A DNA stretch of 15,227 nt from DASPTB01 sp035623615. GTDB lineage: Bacteria > Actinomycetota > UBA4738. Shown here in pieces: positions 7,222 to 13,668 of the stretch (positions within the stretch are counted from its first letter, which is position 1; each line of letters begins with the position of its first letter). Below the pieces are notes generated by a model. It worked only from the letters and a program-made list of their open reading frames with translations, was not told the DNA's origin and made no database searches. The position numbers were made by a program, and so were the translations under genes. Location of the stretch: NCBI GenBank assembly GCA_035623615.1, contig DASPTB010000258.1, positions 1 through 15,227 of the forward strand, read 5' to 3'.

Positions 7222-8064
7222 CTACGCGTTCTTCTTCAGGAACTCGAGGGCCGTGTCCGCGACGTCGCGCCAGCCGCCATCGATCGTGAGCGCGTGGCCG
7301 CGACCCTCGATCTCGGCGATCTCGGTGACGCCGGGATTCTTCGCCTCTTCCTTGTAGGAGGCCTTCGCGATCGAGGGCGGGACGGTGTGGTCCTTCTCGC
7401 CGTAGATGATCAGCATCGGCCCGCGGTCGGGGTTCTTGTGGTCGACCTTCGCCTCCGTCCACGGATTGAGGTTGGCCACGGCGGCCTGGAAAAGCGGTTC
7501 ACCGGGAGCGGGGACGGCGTAGGTCTCGAACAGCTCCTTCGCTTCGTCCTCGCCGACCGCGTTGGCGAACGCGTATCGGAACTGGTCGTAGGTGAGCGGC
7601 ACCGCGCGGTGACGATTCGCGGGGTTCTTGAGGACGGGCGACGCCGAGCGCAGCGCCGAGATCGGCAGGGGCAGCACGCCGCGAAACGGCGCCGGCGAGA
7701 TGGGGACCGACGCGGCGGCGAGCCCGCGGCCCGCGAGGATCTCGGTCATCAACCCGCCGAACGAGTGGCCGACGATGGCCGGCTTGGCCGACAGCTTCTG
7801 GATCACCTCGTCGTAGTGATCGGCAACATCCTTGATGCTCTTGCCCGCGAACACCTCCGGCTTGGCGGCCGCCTCCTCGACGGTGCCGGGGTCGTCGGGC
7901 CAGCCCGGCGTGAGGGGCGCATACCCCGACTGCTCGAACAGCTCTGCCCAGCGGTCCCAGCTACTCGGGAGAAGCCAGAGCCCGTGGATGAACAGGACCG
8001 GCGTGCGCCCCGACGCGTTCGCTCGATCGACCTGCGACTGCTCGTGCTCGGTGACTGTTCCCAT
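7222..8064 (-). CDS. Alpha/beta hydrolase
   Basis: A 280-residue serine hydrolase. The core begins VLFIHGLWLL (oxyanion region) at about residue 23. The nucleophile S101 sits in GHSFGG, the acid is likely the Asp of IYGEKDHTVP, and the catalytic His is in EGRGHALT near the C-terminus. There is no signal peptide or membrane segment, so it is probably cytoplasmic. ATG at 8064 is chosen because GGGAGG stands 6 nt upstream; the frame continues to 8133, but the added residues are not conserved-looking. Similar proteins are annotated as esterases, lipases or haloperoxidase-like hydrolases; the substrate cannot be inferred. It is separated from the same-strand HTH gene by 161 bp and so may have its own promoter. 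No tRNA or other RNA gene was seen in that gap. Confidence 0.9.
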   Translation of the reverse strand: MGTVTEHEQSQVDRANASGRTPVLFIHGLWLLPSSWDRWAELFEQSGYAPLTPGWPDDPGTVEEAAAKPEVFAGKSIKDVADHYDEVIQKLSAKPAIVGHSFGGLMTEILAGRGLAAASVPISPAPFRGVLPLPISALRSASPVLKNPANRHRAVPLTYDQFRYAFANAVGEDEAKELFETYAVPAPGEPLFQAAVANLNPWTEAKVDHKNPDRGPMLIIYGEKDHTVPPSIAKASYKEEAKNPGVTEIAEIEGRGHALTIDGGWRDVADTALEFLKKNA

Positions 8065-8225
8065 CCTCGCCTCCCGGTGTCGATCGGGTCGAATCCTCTC
8101 GTCCCATGATCCTGGTTTCCGTGCATACGCCAACCACGGCCGGGTGCGGTAAAGGGGTGCTCCAGCGGCAGCGCCTCCTTCTCAGGCCGTCGAGCGGGCC
8201 CGCCGGCGAGTCGGCGAGCTCGAAC

Positions 8226-8783
8226 TCACCCCGCCCGCGCCGGCGTTCCCGACTGACTTTCTCCCCGCGGCTCGTCGCTTGGGTGGTCGACGACAATCAC
8301 GTCCTTCGACTTGGAAAGCGCTGCCTCCCATCGCGCGGTCAGCTCGGCCGTCGTCAGGCCGTGCGCCGTCGCGATGTCCACCACGTCGCCGGATCTGACT
8401 GGGATGACCGCTTGAGGGCCGCGCCCCCGCCCGCGCCACGCGGCCACGCGGTCGGTCAGTTCCGCCAGCCACTCTCGCTCCGGCCACGAGACCAGATCGA
8501 GTTGGCCCCGGTCCACCAAGACTCGGTCCTCTTGGGTGGCGCCGCCCGCTAACGCCCTCCGCAGCAGCGTCGCGGGAGGGACCTCATAAAGGAACGCAAG
8601 CTCGACGAAACGTTCGAGCGAGAGCGTCCGCTCGCCACGTTCGTAGCTCCCGAGGGTGCTCGCCTTGATTCGCCCGTCAGAGCGGGCCGCGACATCTCTC
8701 AGTCGCAACCTTCGCTCACCGCGGGCACGTCGCAGGGCACGACCCAACTCGAACGCAAACAATGAGTCCGGACGATCCCTCAT
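8226..8783 (-). CDS. XRE/BldD-like helix-turn-helix regulator
   Basis: A 185-residue DNA-binding protein. Residues about 10-66 form an HTH_3-type domain of the actinobacterial BldD-like kind: ELGRALRRARGERRLRLRDV, then SDGRIKASTLGSYERGERTL, then SLERFVELAFLYEVPPATLL. The SYERGER turn is the strongest hallmark. The remaining 115 residues are not recognised and end in a polar tail. ATG at 8783 is preferred, with a GGGA element about 8 nt upstream; the TTG at 8813 would add ten residues lacking HTH conservation. On the minus strand TAGGAT precedes the start by 14 nt and may be a -10. It diverges from the sensor kinase across 185 bp, so it may regulate the kinase/peptide cluster, itself, or both. 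The target is inferred from position only. Confidence 0.85.
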   Translation of the reverse strand: MRDRPDSLFAFELGRALRRARGERRLRLRDVAARSDGRIKASTLGSYERGERTLSLERFVELAFLYEVPPATLLRRALAGGATQEDRVLVDRGQLDLVSWPEREWLAELTDRVAAWRGRGRGPQAVIPVRSGDVVDIATAHGLTTAELTARWEAALSKSKDVIVVDHPSDEPRGESQSGTPARAG

Positions 8784-8968
8784 GGCGATCCCGTTGCATC
8801 CTATCCGGACCAATCCGCGAAGTCCGTCCGATTCCCTACGTACATTCCATACGCTCGCCGGGCCGAACCAGCCCCCCTACCAAGTCCGTACGACATCTTC
8901 CCTATTTACAGAAACCACGCTCAGTGATCCAATGTCCGTTCCGGCCGAGTCCCAGGGGGGAGCGGACC
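8784..8968. promoter_or_regulatory. Divergent intergenic control region
   Basis: This 185-bp, comparatively AT-rich stretch separates the HTH regulator (minus) and the sensor kinase (plus). It should hold both promoters. Besides the two promoter candidates it has several short TCCG and GTAC-containing motifs, but I could not define a convincing operator repeat. Although an ORF frame is open across it, the reading has no protein-like character. Confidence 0.5.
8905..8933 (+). promoter_or_regulatory. Candidate sigma70-type promoter of the sensor kinase operon
   Basis: TTTACA (8905-8910, 5/6 to the -35 consensus) is followed after 17 nt by TCCAAT (8928-8933, 4/6 to the -10). Transcription would start near 8940, giving a leader of about 29 nt that contains the GGGGGGAG ribosome binding site. 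It is the best -35/-10 pair in the divergent region; experimentally unproven. Confidence 0.4.
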
Positions 8969-10534
8969 TTGAAGGAGCGGGTGACTGGAGGACGAGTCGG
9001 GGTCCTGGCGCAAGCATGCCGCGACTTCGCCGAAGCGCGCGATCAGCAGGAGGTCCTTAACGCGACCGTCCGCCTGACTCGGATGGTGGTCGGAGCAGAT
9101 GCCTCCCTGCGGATCGCGCTTGCGACTCCGGCCGGCGATCTACGAACGGTCGTCTCCCAGGGGGAGGCTTTCCCCGCGGTCAGGCGACGCCCCGCGCACC
9201 GACGCGGAGCGGCCGGCAACGGATCGCCGATCCAAGTGCAACTCCCGCTGAACGCCGGCGCTTCGTCGCAGGACCTCACCCTGTTGGTCTGCCCGCTGGC
9301 GGTGCGGGACTCGTCCATCGGTCTGCTCGAGGTGGTCATGCCCCGGCCGCAGGCCGACCGGTGCCGGCAAGTCGTGGAGGCGATCGCCACGCTTGCCGGG
9401 GGGGCACTCCGGAGCGTCACCGAGCGCGAGAAATTGGAGCGCCGGCTGGCCGCCGTCGCCCGGCCCATGAGCCTGGCCCACACCATCCTCGGTCAGCGAT
9501 CGCCCCGCTCTGCGGTTCGTGCGGCGGGCAAGCTGCTCTTCGAGCAGGTGGGGATGCCGGTCGCCGCGTGGTATGGCTCCGACAAGGAATCGCTTGAGCT
9601 GGTCCTTCTTCGCACACCAGCCTGCGCAAACGAACGCCGGGCGCCCGGCGACCTGGCTCGACTGACTCGCCCGGCAACCCTGCGAAGGCCGGACGGGTCC
9701 GGTGCCGTCGATCGCTTCCGAGAGCTGACCGGCGGCTCGCGCATCTCCGTCATCCAGGCGGAGGACGCGCTCATCTTGGTTGGTGGCGACGGCGGCGCCT
9801 GGCGGGGGCCTCTGACCCACCTTCTGCAAGAGGTCCTTCGGCTGTTCAATCGGAAGGCGTCCGAGCAGGAGCGCGCTGAGCAGCTCCAGCTCGGGCTGGC
9901 CGCCACCGCTCACGAGCTCCGGAACCCTCTCCTCGGCGCACGGGCCGCGATCGAGGCGGCGCTCGATGCCAATCCGGAGCAGGAGCGGGGTCTGCTGGAT
10001 CGGTCACGCCGCCAACTCGAGGAACTGGCCGAGCTGGTCGATCAGCTCCTCCAGTGGTCGGTCGGCCGGTACGCTCTGCGCCGCGCCCCTCGCCTGTTGG
10101 CCCCGATCGTGCTGGACGCGGCAACCAGTCCCCCGCTGGACGCCGAGTCCCACCGCCTCGAGCTGACGGCTTCCTCTGACGTGGTCGTGAACGCCGACGA
10201 GCCCCAGCTCCGCCTCGCATTGTCCAACGTGATCCGCAATGCCTTCGCCTATTCCCCACCCGACGCGCCCGTGTTGGTGGCGGTCGGCGGGAGGCTGGGG
10301 AAGGCCTCGATCCGCGTGACGGATCGAGGCCCGGGGATCAGGCCCGACGAGCTGGAAACCATCTTCGACCCCGTCGTGCGCGGGAGCGCGGGCACAGCGG
10401 GCCGGAGGGGTCACGGACTGGGTCTGTTCATCGCGCGCAAGGTGATCGAAGCCCATGACGGGACGATCTCGGTGGAGATGGCCGAGAAGGGCACGTCTTT
10501 TCGAGTCACGCTGCCTGCGGTATCAGGACTTTGA
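8969..10534 (+). CDS. Soluble sensor histidine kinase with GAF-like N-terminus
   Basis: A 521-residue two-component kinase without transmembrane segments, so it senses an internal signal or a partner. Residues about 10-290 look like two GAF-type modules, the first around QEVLNATVRLTRMVVGADAS, but the ligand is unknown. The dimerisation/phosphoacceptor box is ATAHELRNPLLGARAA, with H315 the likely phosphorylated residue. The ATPase domain has the N box (LALSNVIRNAFAYSPP), G1 (VTDRGPGIRPDELETIFDPV) and G2 (GHGLGLFIARKVIEAHDG). TTG at 8969 is chosen because GGGGGGAG lies 6 nt upstream; GTG at 8981 is the alternative. The frame is open back to 8762, but that part is intergenic. The stop overlaps the next gene's TTG start (TTGA), so kinase and regulator are made together. 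A HisKA-type kinase paired with a NarL-type regulator is slightly unusual, since these more often pair with HisKA_3 kinases. Confidence 0.9.
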   Translation: MKERVTGGRVGVLAQACRDFAEARDQQEVLNATVRLTRMVVGADASLRIALATPAGDLRTVVSQGEAFPAVRRRPAHRRGAAGNGSPIQVQLPLNAGASSQDLTLLVCPLAVRDSSIGLLEVVMPRPQADRCRQVVEAIATLAGGALRSVTEREKLERRLAAVARPMSLAHTILGQRSPRSAVRAAGKLLFEQVGMPVAAWYGSDKESLELVLLRTPACANERRAPGDLARLTRPATLRRPDGSGAVDRFRELTGGSRISVIQAEDALILVGGDGGAWRGPLTHLLQEVLRLFNRKASEQERAEQLQLGLAATAHELRNPLLGARAAIEAALDANPEQERGLLDRSRRQLEELAELVDQLLQWSVGRYALRRAPRLLAPIVLDAATSPPLDAESHRLELTASSDVVVNADEPQLRLALSNVIRNAFAYSPPDAPVLVAVGGRLGKASIRVTDRGPGIRPDELETIFDPVVRGSAGTAGRRGHGLGLFIARKVIEAHDGTISVEMAEKGTSFRVTLPAVSGL

Positions 10535-11211
10535 GTCAGGATCGTTCCGCGACCAAGCGGATTCGGGTCGTGATCGTCGACGATCACAAGCTCTTCGCCG
10601 AGGCGGTCCGCACGGCCCTGGAACGATGGGACATGGACGTGGTCGGCCTCGCCTCGACGGCAGAAGAGGCCGGGCGACTCGTGGAAACCCTGCGTCCCGA
10701 CGTGGCGCTGGTCGACATCGGTCTTCCCGACGAGGATGGGCTGTCGTTGGCCGAGTGCCTGGCCAAACGCCTTCCCGATCTGAAGGTCATCGTGGTGACC
10801 GCGTCGAGCTCGCCCAGGTGGGTGAACGAAACGATGCGGCGCGGGCTCCACGGCTTCCTTACCAAGGACACCCCGGTGGCCCAATTGGCCGACTCGGTGC
10901 GAGCCGCGGTCGACGGCCGCGTGCTCATCAACCAAGGGCTCGCGCGAGCAGCCGCGGGGAATGTCGGCCCGCAAGAGCAGCACGCGGCGCTGCTCGCCGA
11001 GCAACTCACCGACCGAGAGCGTCAGGTCCTCGCCCTTCTCGCACAGGGGAACTCCGGCAAGCAGATCGCTGCGGAGCTCGCCATGAGCCCCAATACCGTG
11101 CGGACCCATGTCCAGGCGATTCTCTCCAAGCTGCAGGTGCACTCCCGCTTGGAGGCCGCTGCATTCGGGGTCCGGCACGGGATCGTCACTCCGCCGCGAC
11201 GGGAGCCTTGA
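10531..11211 (+). CDS. NarL/LuxR-type response regulator 1
   Basis: Response regulator of 226 residues. The receiver domain has the acidic pair D17-D18 (VIVDDHKLF), the phospho-acceptor D62 in LVDIGLPDEDG, T90 in VVTASS and K112 in FLTKDT. A linker of about 35 residues leads to a LuxR-type HTH: LTDRERQVLALLAQG, then KQIAAELAMSPNTVRTHVQ, ILSKLQVHSRLEAAAF. TTG at 10531 overlaps the kinase TGA by 4 bp. It has only a weak AGGA just upstream, so translation probably depends on coupling to the kinase, its presumed partner. All receiver residues needed for phosphorylation are present. Its HTH is strikingly similar to that of the second regulator downstream, suggesting local duplication and perhaps overlapping DNA targets. 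Confidence 0.93.
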   Translation: MSQDRSATKRIRVVIVDDHKLFAEAVRTALERWDMDVVGLASTAEEAGRLVETLRPDVALVDIGLPDEDGLSLAECLAKRLPDLKVIVVTASSSPRWVNETMRRGLHGFLTKDTPVAQLADSVRAAVDGRVLINQGLARAAAGNVGPQEQHAALLAEQLTDRERQVLALLAQGNSGKQIAAELAMSPNTVRTHVQAILSKLQVHSRLEAAAFGVRHGIVTPPRREP

Positions 11212-11237
11212 TCCGCCGTTCGCACGGCGACGCCTAC

Positions 11238-11270
11238 GCCCAACTCCGTAGCCCGAATACGTCGTTGGGC
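11238..11270. promoter_or_regulatory. Interrupted dyad between the two regulator genes (operator or hairpin)
   Basis: GCCCAAC (11238-11244) and GTTGGGC (11264-11270) are perfect inverted arms. Inside, CGTA (11247-11250) and TACG (11258-11261) form a second, exactly symmetric pair, each set off by the dinucleotide TC, around a 7-nt centre. The whole has 11 paired positions with symmetric 2-nt mismatches. No T-run follows. It ends about 26 bp before the putative -10 of the next gene, where an activator site would sit, so binding by one of the NarL-type regulators is plausible. A hairpin terminator for the first regulator is the alternative. Confidence 0.5.
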
Positions 11271-11295
11271 GGGTGCACGAGCAGTTCGGCCCTTC

Positions 11296-11301
11296 TAACC
11301 T
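11296..11301 (+). promoter_or_regulatory. Possible -10 element of the second regulator/peptide operon
   Basis: TAACCT stands in a relatively AT-rich patch 36 nt before the GTG at 11338. No good -35 sequence lies 16-18 bp upstream, as would be expected for an activator-dependent promoter using the adjacent dyad. Weak, spacing-based inference. Confidence 0.25.
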
Positions 11302-11337
11302 GAGGCCCTGCCGCCGGCCCGCCCGAGAAAGGACCCC

Positions 11338-12027
11338 GTGTCGGTCCAGGACGACCAGGTTCGCATCTTGCTCGCGGACGAGCAGTCGCTGTTTCGCGAA
11401 GCTGTTCGCGTCGTGCTCGAGAGTGAGCCCGACCTGCGCGTCGTCGCGGAAGCCCGCGACGGAGCGCAAGCGCTCGCCGAAGCGGAACGCCTCGAGCCGG
11501 ACGTGGCCCTGGTGGATGCGGGCCTCCCGAACACCGACGGGCTGCAGGCCACGAGCGAGATCCGCGCTCGGGTCCCGGGATGCCGGGTGCTCGTGCTCGG
11601 CACTCAGGAGGACGACCTGCTCACGCTTGTCGGCGCGCTCGAGTCGGGCGCAACGGGTTACCTGACCAAGGAGTGCCCGCTGGCCGAACTGATCGACGCG
11701 ACCCGGTCGGTACATCGCGGCGAGACGCTGGTCCCCCCTCGGATGCTCGGACCCCTTCTGTCCCAGCTGGTCCATCGACGCAGGGAGCAGAACGAGGCCG
11801 TGAAGCTCCTCGAGCAGCTGACCAGGCGCGAGAAGGAAGTGTTGGCGCTCCTGGCCGACGGGGCGGGCAACGATCGAATCGCACAGGAACTCGTCATCAG
11901 CCCCGAGACCGCGCGTACGCACATCCAGAACGTTCTGGGCAAGCTCGGCGTGCACTCCAGGCTCGAGGCGGCCGCCTTCGTTGTTCAAAACGATGTCTTC
12001 GACGAGCTGATTGGGGCGCGAGTATGA
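11338..12027 (+). CDS. NarL/LuxR-type response regulator 2
   Basis: Second response regulator, 229 residues, paralogous to the one upstream. The receiver keeps D14 (LLADEQSLF, where an Asp-Glu pair replaces the usual Asp-Asp), phospho-acceptor D60 in LVDAGLPNTDG, T89 and K111 (YLTKE). The C-terminal HTH is LTRREKEVLALLADG, DRIAQELVISPETARTHIQ, VLGKLGVHSRLEAAAF. The HSRLEAAAF end is identical to that of regulator 1. GTG at 11338 is preceded by AAAGGA with a 4-nt spacer. Its stop overlaps the next ATG (ATGA), so this regulator belongs translationally to the peptide-modification genes rather than to the kinase gene. It could be phosphorylated by the nearby kinase or by another one; only one kinase is visible here. 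Confidence 0.93.
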   Translation: MSVQDDQVRILLADEQSLFREAVRVVLESEPDLRVVAEARDGAQALAEAERLEPDVALVDAGLPNTDGLQATSEIRARVPGCRVLVLGTQEDDLLTLVGALESGATGYLTKECPLAELIDATRSVHRGETLVPPRMLGPLLSQLVHRRREQNEAVKLLEQLTRREKEVLALLADGAGNDRIAQELVISPETARTHIQNVLGKLGVHSRLEAAAFVVQNDVFDELIGARV

Positions 12028-12311
12028 ACACAACCGTCCGAAGCGGCCGGCCGCGGCGACGCGAGGGCGTATGGCTTCGCCAGGCCGGAACCGAGAACGC
12101 GGTCGTCGATCCGACGAAGGACTCCGTCCACCTGCTGAACGACACCGCCCTCGCCATCTGGCATCTGTGTGACGGAGATACCCAACCGGAGGAGATGGTG
12201 GCCGCGATCTGCGAGATCTCCGCGCTGCACCCCGACGTGGTGACCGAGGACGTGACTCGGATCCTGGGGGAGTTCGACCGGGCCGGAATCCTCGAGTGGG
12301 TCGACGAATGA
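12024..12311 (+). CDS. PqqD-like protein 1 (RiPP recognition element fold)
   Basis: A 95-residue protein of the PqqD family, whose winged-helix fold in peptide-modification systems binds leader peptides and presents them to enzymes. The characteristic core is SVHLLNDTALAIWHLCDG, followed by the helical part (PEEMVAAI), DVTEDVTRILGEF-like spacing and an end in AGILEWVDE. The N-terminus is basic (RSGRPRRREG). ATG overlaps the regulator stop by 4 bp, and its own stop overlaps the next ATG by 4 bp, so it sits in a translationally coupled run. No radical-SAM enzyme or peptidase is fused to it. As PqqD-like domains are also found in non-peptide contexts, the recognition role is inferred from family and neighbours. 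Confidence 0.85.
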   Translation: MNTTVRSGRPRRREGVWLRQAGTENAVVDPTKDSVHLLNDTALAIWHLCDGDTQPEEMVAAICEISALHPDVVTEDVTRILGEFDRAGILEWVDE

Positions 12312-12598
12312 CGGCCCCCGTCAAGCCCCGGACACGCCCCGACCTGACGGTGGTGGAGATCGATGGTGAGGCGGTCGTCTACGACGAGGTGGAGGACCGG
12401 CTGCACTACCTCAACCCGACGGCCACCTTGGTCTTCGAGCTCTTCGACGGGTCGGCCACCATCGCGGAGCTGTCCCGCGAGATCGCGGAGGCCTCGGGGC
12501 TTCCCGATTCGCAGGTGGAGCGCGACGTCCGAACGCTCAATCAGCGTTTTCGCAAGAGCGGCCTGCTGGCCACGGCTGGGGAGCCCGCCCATGCTTGA
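12308..12598 (+). CDS. PqqD-like protein 2 (RiPP recognition element fold)
   Basis: A second, divergent PqqD-like protein of 96 residues directly behind the first. The pattern VVYDEVEDRLHYLNPTATLV with FELFDGSATIAEL is the same beta-hairpin-plus-helix start, and the protein ends with DVRTLNQRFRKSGLLATAG, the equivalent of the C-terminal helix. Sequence identity with protein 1 is low, so they may bind different partners, for example leader versus enzyme, or form a heterodimer. Starts by ATGA overlap. The next gene begins at 12591, inside the last three codons of this one (8-bp overlap). Family call is good; molecular role is inferred. Confidence 0.85.
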   Translation: MTAPVKPRTRPDLTVVEIDGEAVVYDEVEDRLHYLNPTATLVFELFDGSATIAELSREIAEASGLPDSQVERDVRTLNQRFRKSGLLATAGEPAHA

Positions 12599-13532
12599 GG
12601 GCTTCGACGGATTGGAGTTCGTCGACTGGGAGGACAGCGAGAGCCCGTGCATGGACAAGCTCAACCGCCTCGACTGGATCGTGCACCGGTCGTTCGAGCT
12701 GAACGGAGAGACGTTCGGGGTCCGGACGAACTCGCGCGAGATGGGGATCTGGCTGGACCGCGCGCTGGGAGAGTACCGGACCGACGAACGAACGACTCCC
12801 TACTACTCCATCTACGTCGCTCCACAGACCCCTACCGGGGCGGCGGGCATCAAACGGTTCCACGTGATGTATCGCGGAACCATCGCGGCGGTCCGGTCCT
12901 TCGGTGTCGACGCCCTTCGGCGGACGTTCCTGGACGAGCTGGAAACGTTCCTGGCGCCGACCCGGAAGGACGCCGTCTTCCTGCACGCCACCTTGGTCCG
13001 CATCGAGGGCGTCGATGTGCTCATGTCCAGGGCCCTGGCGACCGTCCTCGACGACGGCCGGCGGCGTCTGCTGTCCGCCGGTGCCCTCGCGACCCCGGCG
13101 CGCTGGGTCGCGGTGGACCACGCCACGGCGATGATCGTCCCCGTCCCGCGTCGCTTGGCGGTTTCGCCCGAAATCCTTGCGAGCCTCGACGGCGAAGCGG
13201 ACGACCCCCTCGAAGGCCGGCTCCGCGTGACCGAGCCGGTCCAGCCCCAGATGGTCATGACCTTCGTCGCAGACGGCCCGGTCCTGACTCCGGTGTCGCG
13301 AGGGGTGGCGCTGCTGCACCTGGCCACCGGCACCATCAACTTCCCCCAGGTGGGCCCGGAGTCGCTGCGTACCGTGAAACGCCTGGTCGCGGGCACGGAA
13401 GCCTGCTCGCAACTGGCGATGGCCTCCCCCGCCGAGATGGTGCGGGCCTTCCGGCAGGGCGTCGATGAAGCCTTCGGGCCATCGGGCGTCCCGGCTGGGC
13501 CTCGCCTGCTCGTGTCCGCCGACGCGCGGTGA
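12591..13532 (+). CDS. HprK-like fold protein without P-loop (putative pseudokinase)
   Basis: A 313-residue protein I could not name from motifs alone. Comparison with the HprK-like kinase encoded downstream shows ungapped colinearity over about 54 residues. LHA (131-133) matches kinase LHA (115-117), then a shared glycine (G164), then AVD (174-176) matching AID, and T179 and P184 at identical spacing. In the kinase this stretch contains GKT and SDE; here the same positions read VLD (152-154) and PAR (169-171), so Walker A and the Asp-Glu motif are lost. The N-terminal regions also resemble each other (SFELNG versus SFRLEV, then EYRTDE versus PFRSTD). Inferred: a degenerate paralog acting as scaffold, substrate binder or regulator. 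ATG at 12591 overlaps the upstream gene by 8 bp. There is no signal peptide or membrane segment. Homology is moderately sure; catalytic loss depends on it. Confidence 0.6.
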   Translation: MLEGFDGLEFVDWEDSESPCMDKLNRLDWIVHRSFELNGETFGVRTNSREMGIWLDRALGEYRTDERTTPYYSIYVAPQTPTGAAGIKRFHVMYRGTIAAVRSFGVDALRRTFLDELETFLAPTRKDAVFLHATLVRIEGVDVLMSRALATVLDDGRRRLLSAGALATPARWVAVDHATAMIVPVPRRLAVSPEILASLDGEADDPLEGRLRVTEPVQPQMVMTFVADGPVLTPVSRGVALLHLATGTINFPQVGPESLRTVKRLVAGTEACSQLAMASPAEMVRAFRQGVDEAFGPSGVPAGPRLLVSADAR

Positions 13533-13668
13533 GCCGTAGGAGCCGGGCCCGGACGGGTGAGACGCGACGGGCCGGTGCCGCAGAAAAGATACGGTGACGT
13601 GCCGATGAGGCCCCCTACGCGCGTCTGCGACCCTCTGCACACGAAGCACCGCCCCGAGAGGAGGCTAC
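13533..13668 (+). promoter_or_regulatory. Leader region of the Tat-exported cysteine-rich protein gene
   Basis: After a run of tightly overlapping genes this 136-bp gap is notable. It contains one AT-rich patch, CAGAAAAGATACGGT (13581-13595), whose TACGGT could act as a -10 with a leader of about 66 nt; no -35 is evident. An AGGAGG at 13659-13664, 4 nt before the GTG, is the strongest Shine-Dalgarno element in the window. This suggests that the exported protein is made in larger amounts than its neighbours, possibly from its own promoter. Confidence 0.35.

Noticed and set aside
8065..8225. Possible tRNA or small RNA in the gap between the HTH and hydrolase genes
   Set aside because: No cloverleaf, anticodon arm or T-arm pattern could be fitted; it is most likely the hydrolase promoter plus the end of the HTH transcript.
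8762..8968. Longer N-terminus for the sensor kinase
   Set aside because: The first 69 codons cross the divergent promoter region and overlap the HTH gene start; their composition is not protein-like and a good ribosome binding site precedes 8969.
10411..12324. Minus-strand open frame of 637 codons across both response regulators
   Set aside because: Opposite two unmistakable NarL-type regulators; its composition is that of a GC-rich antisense frame.
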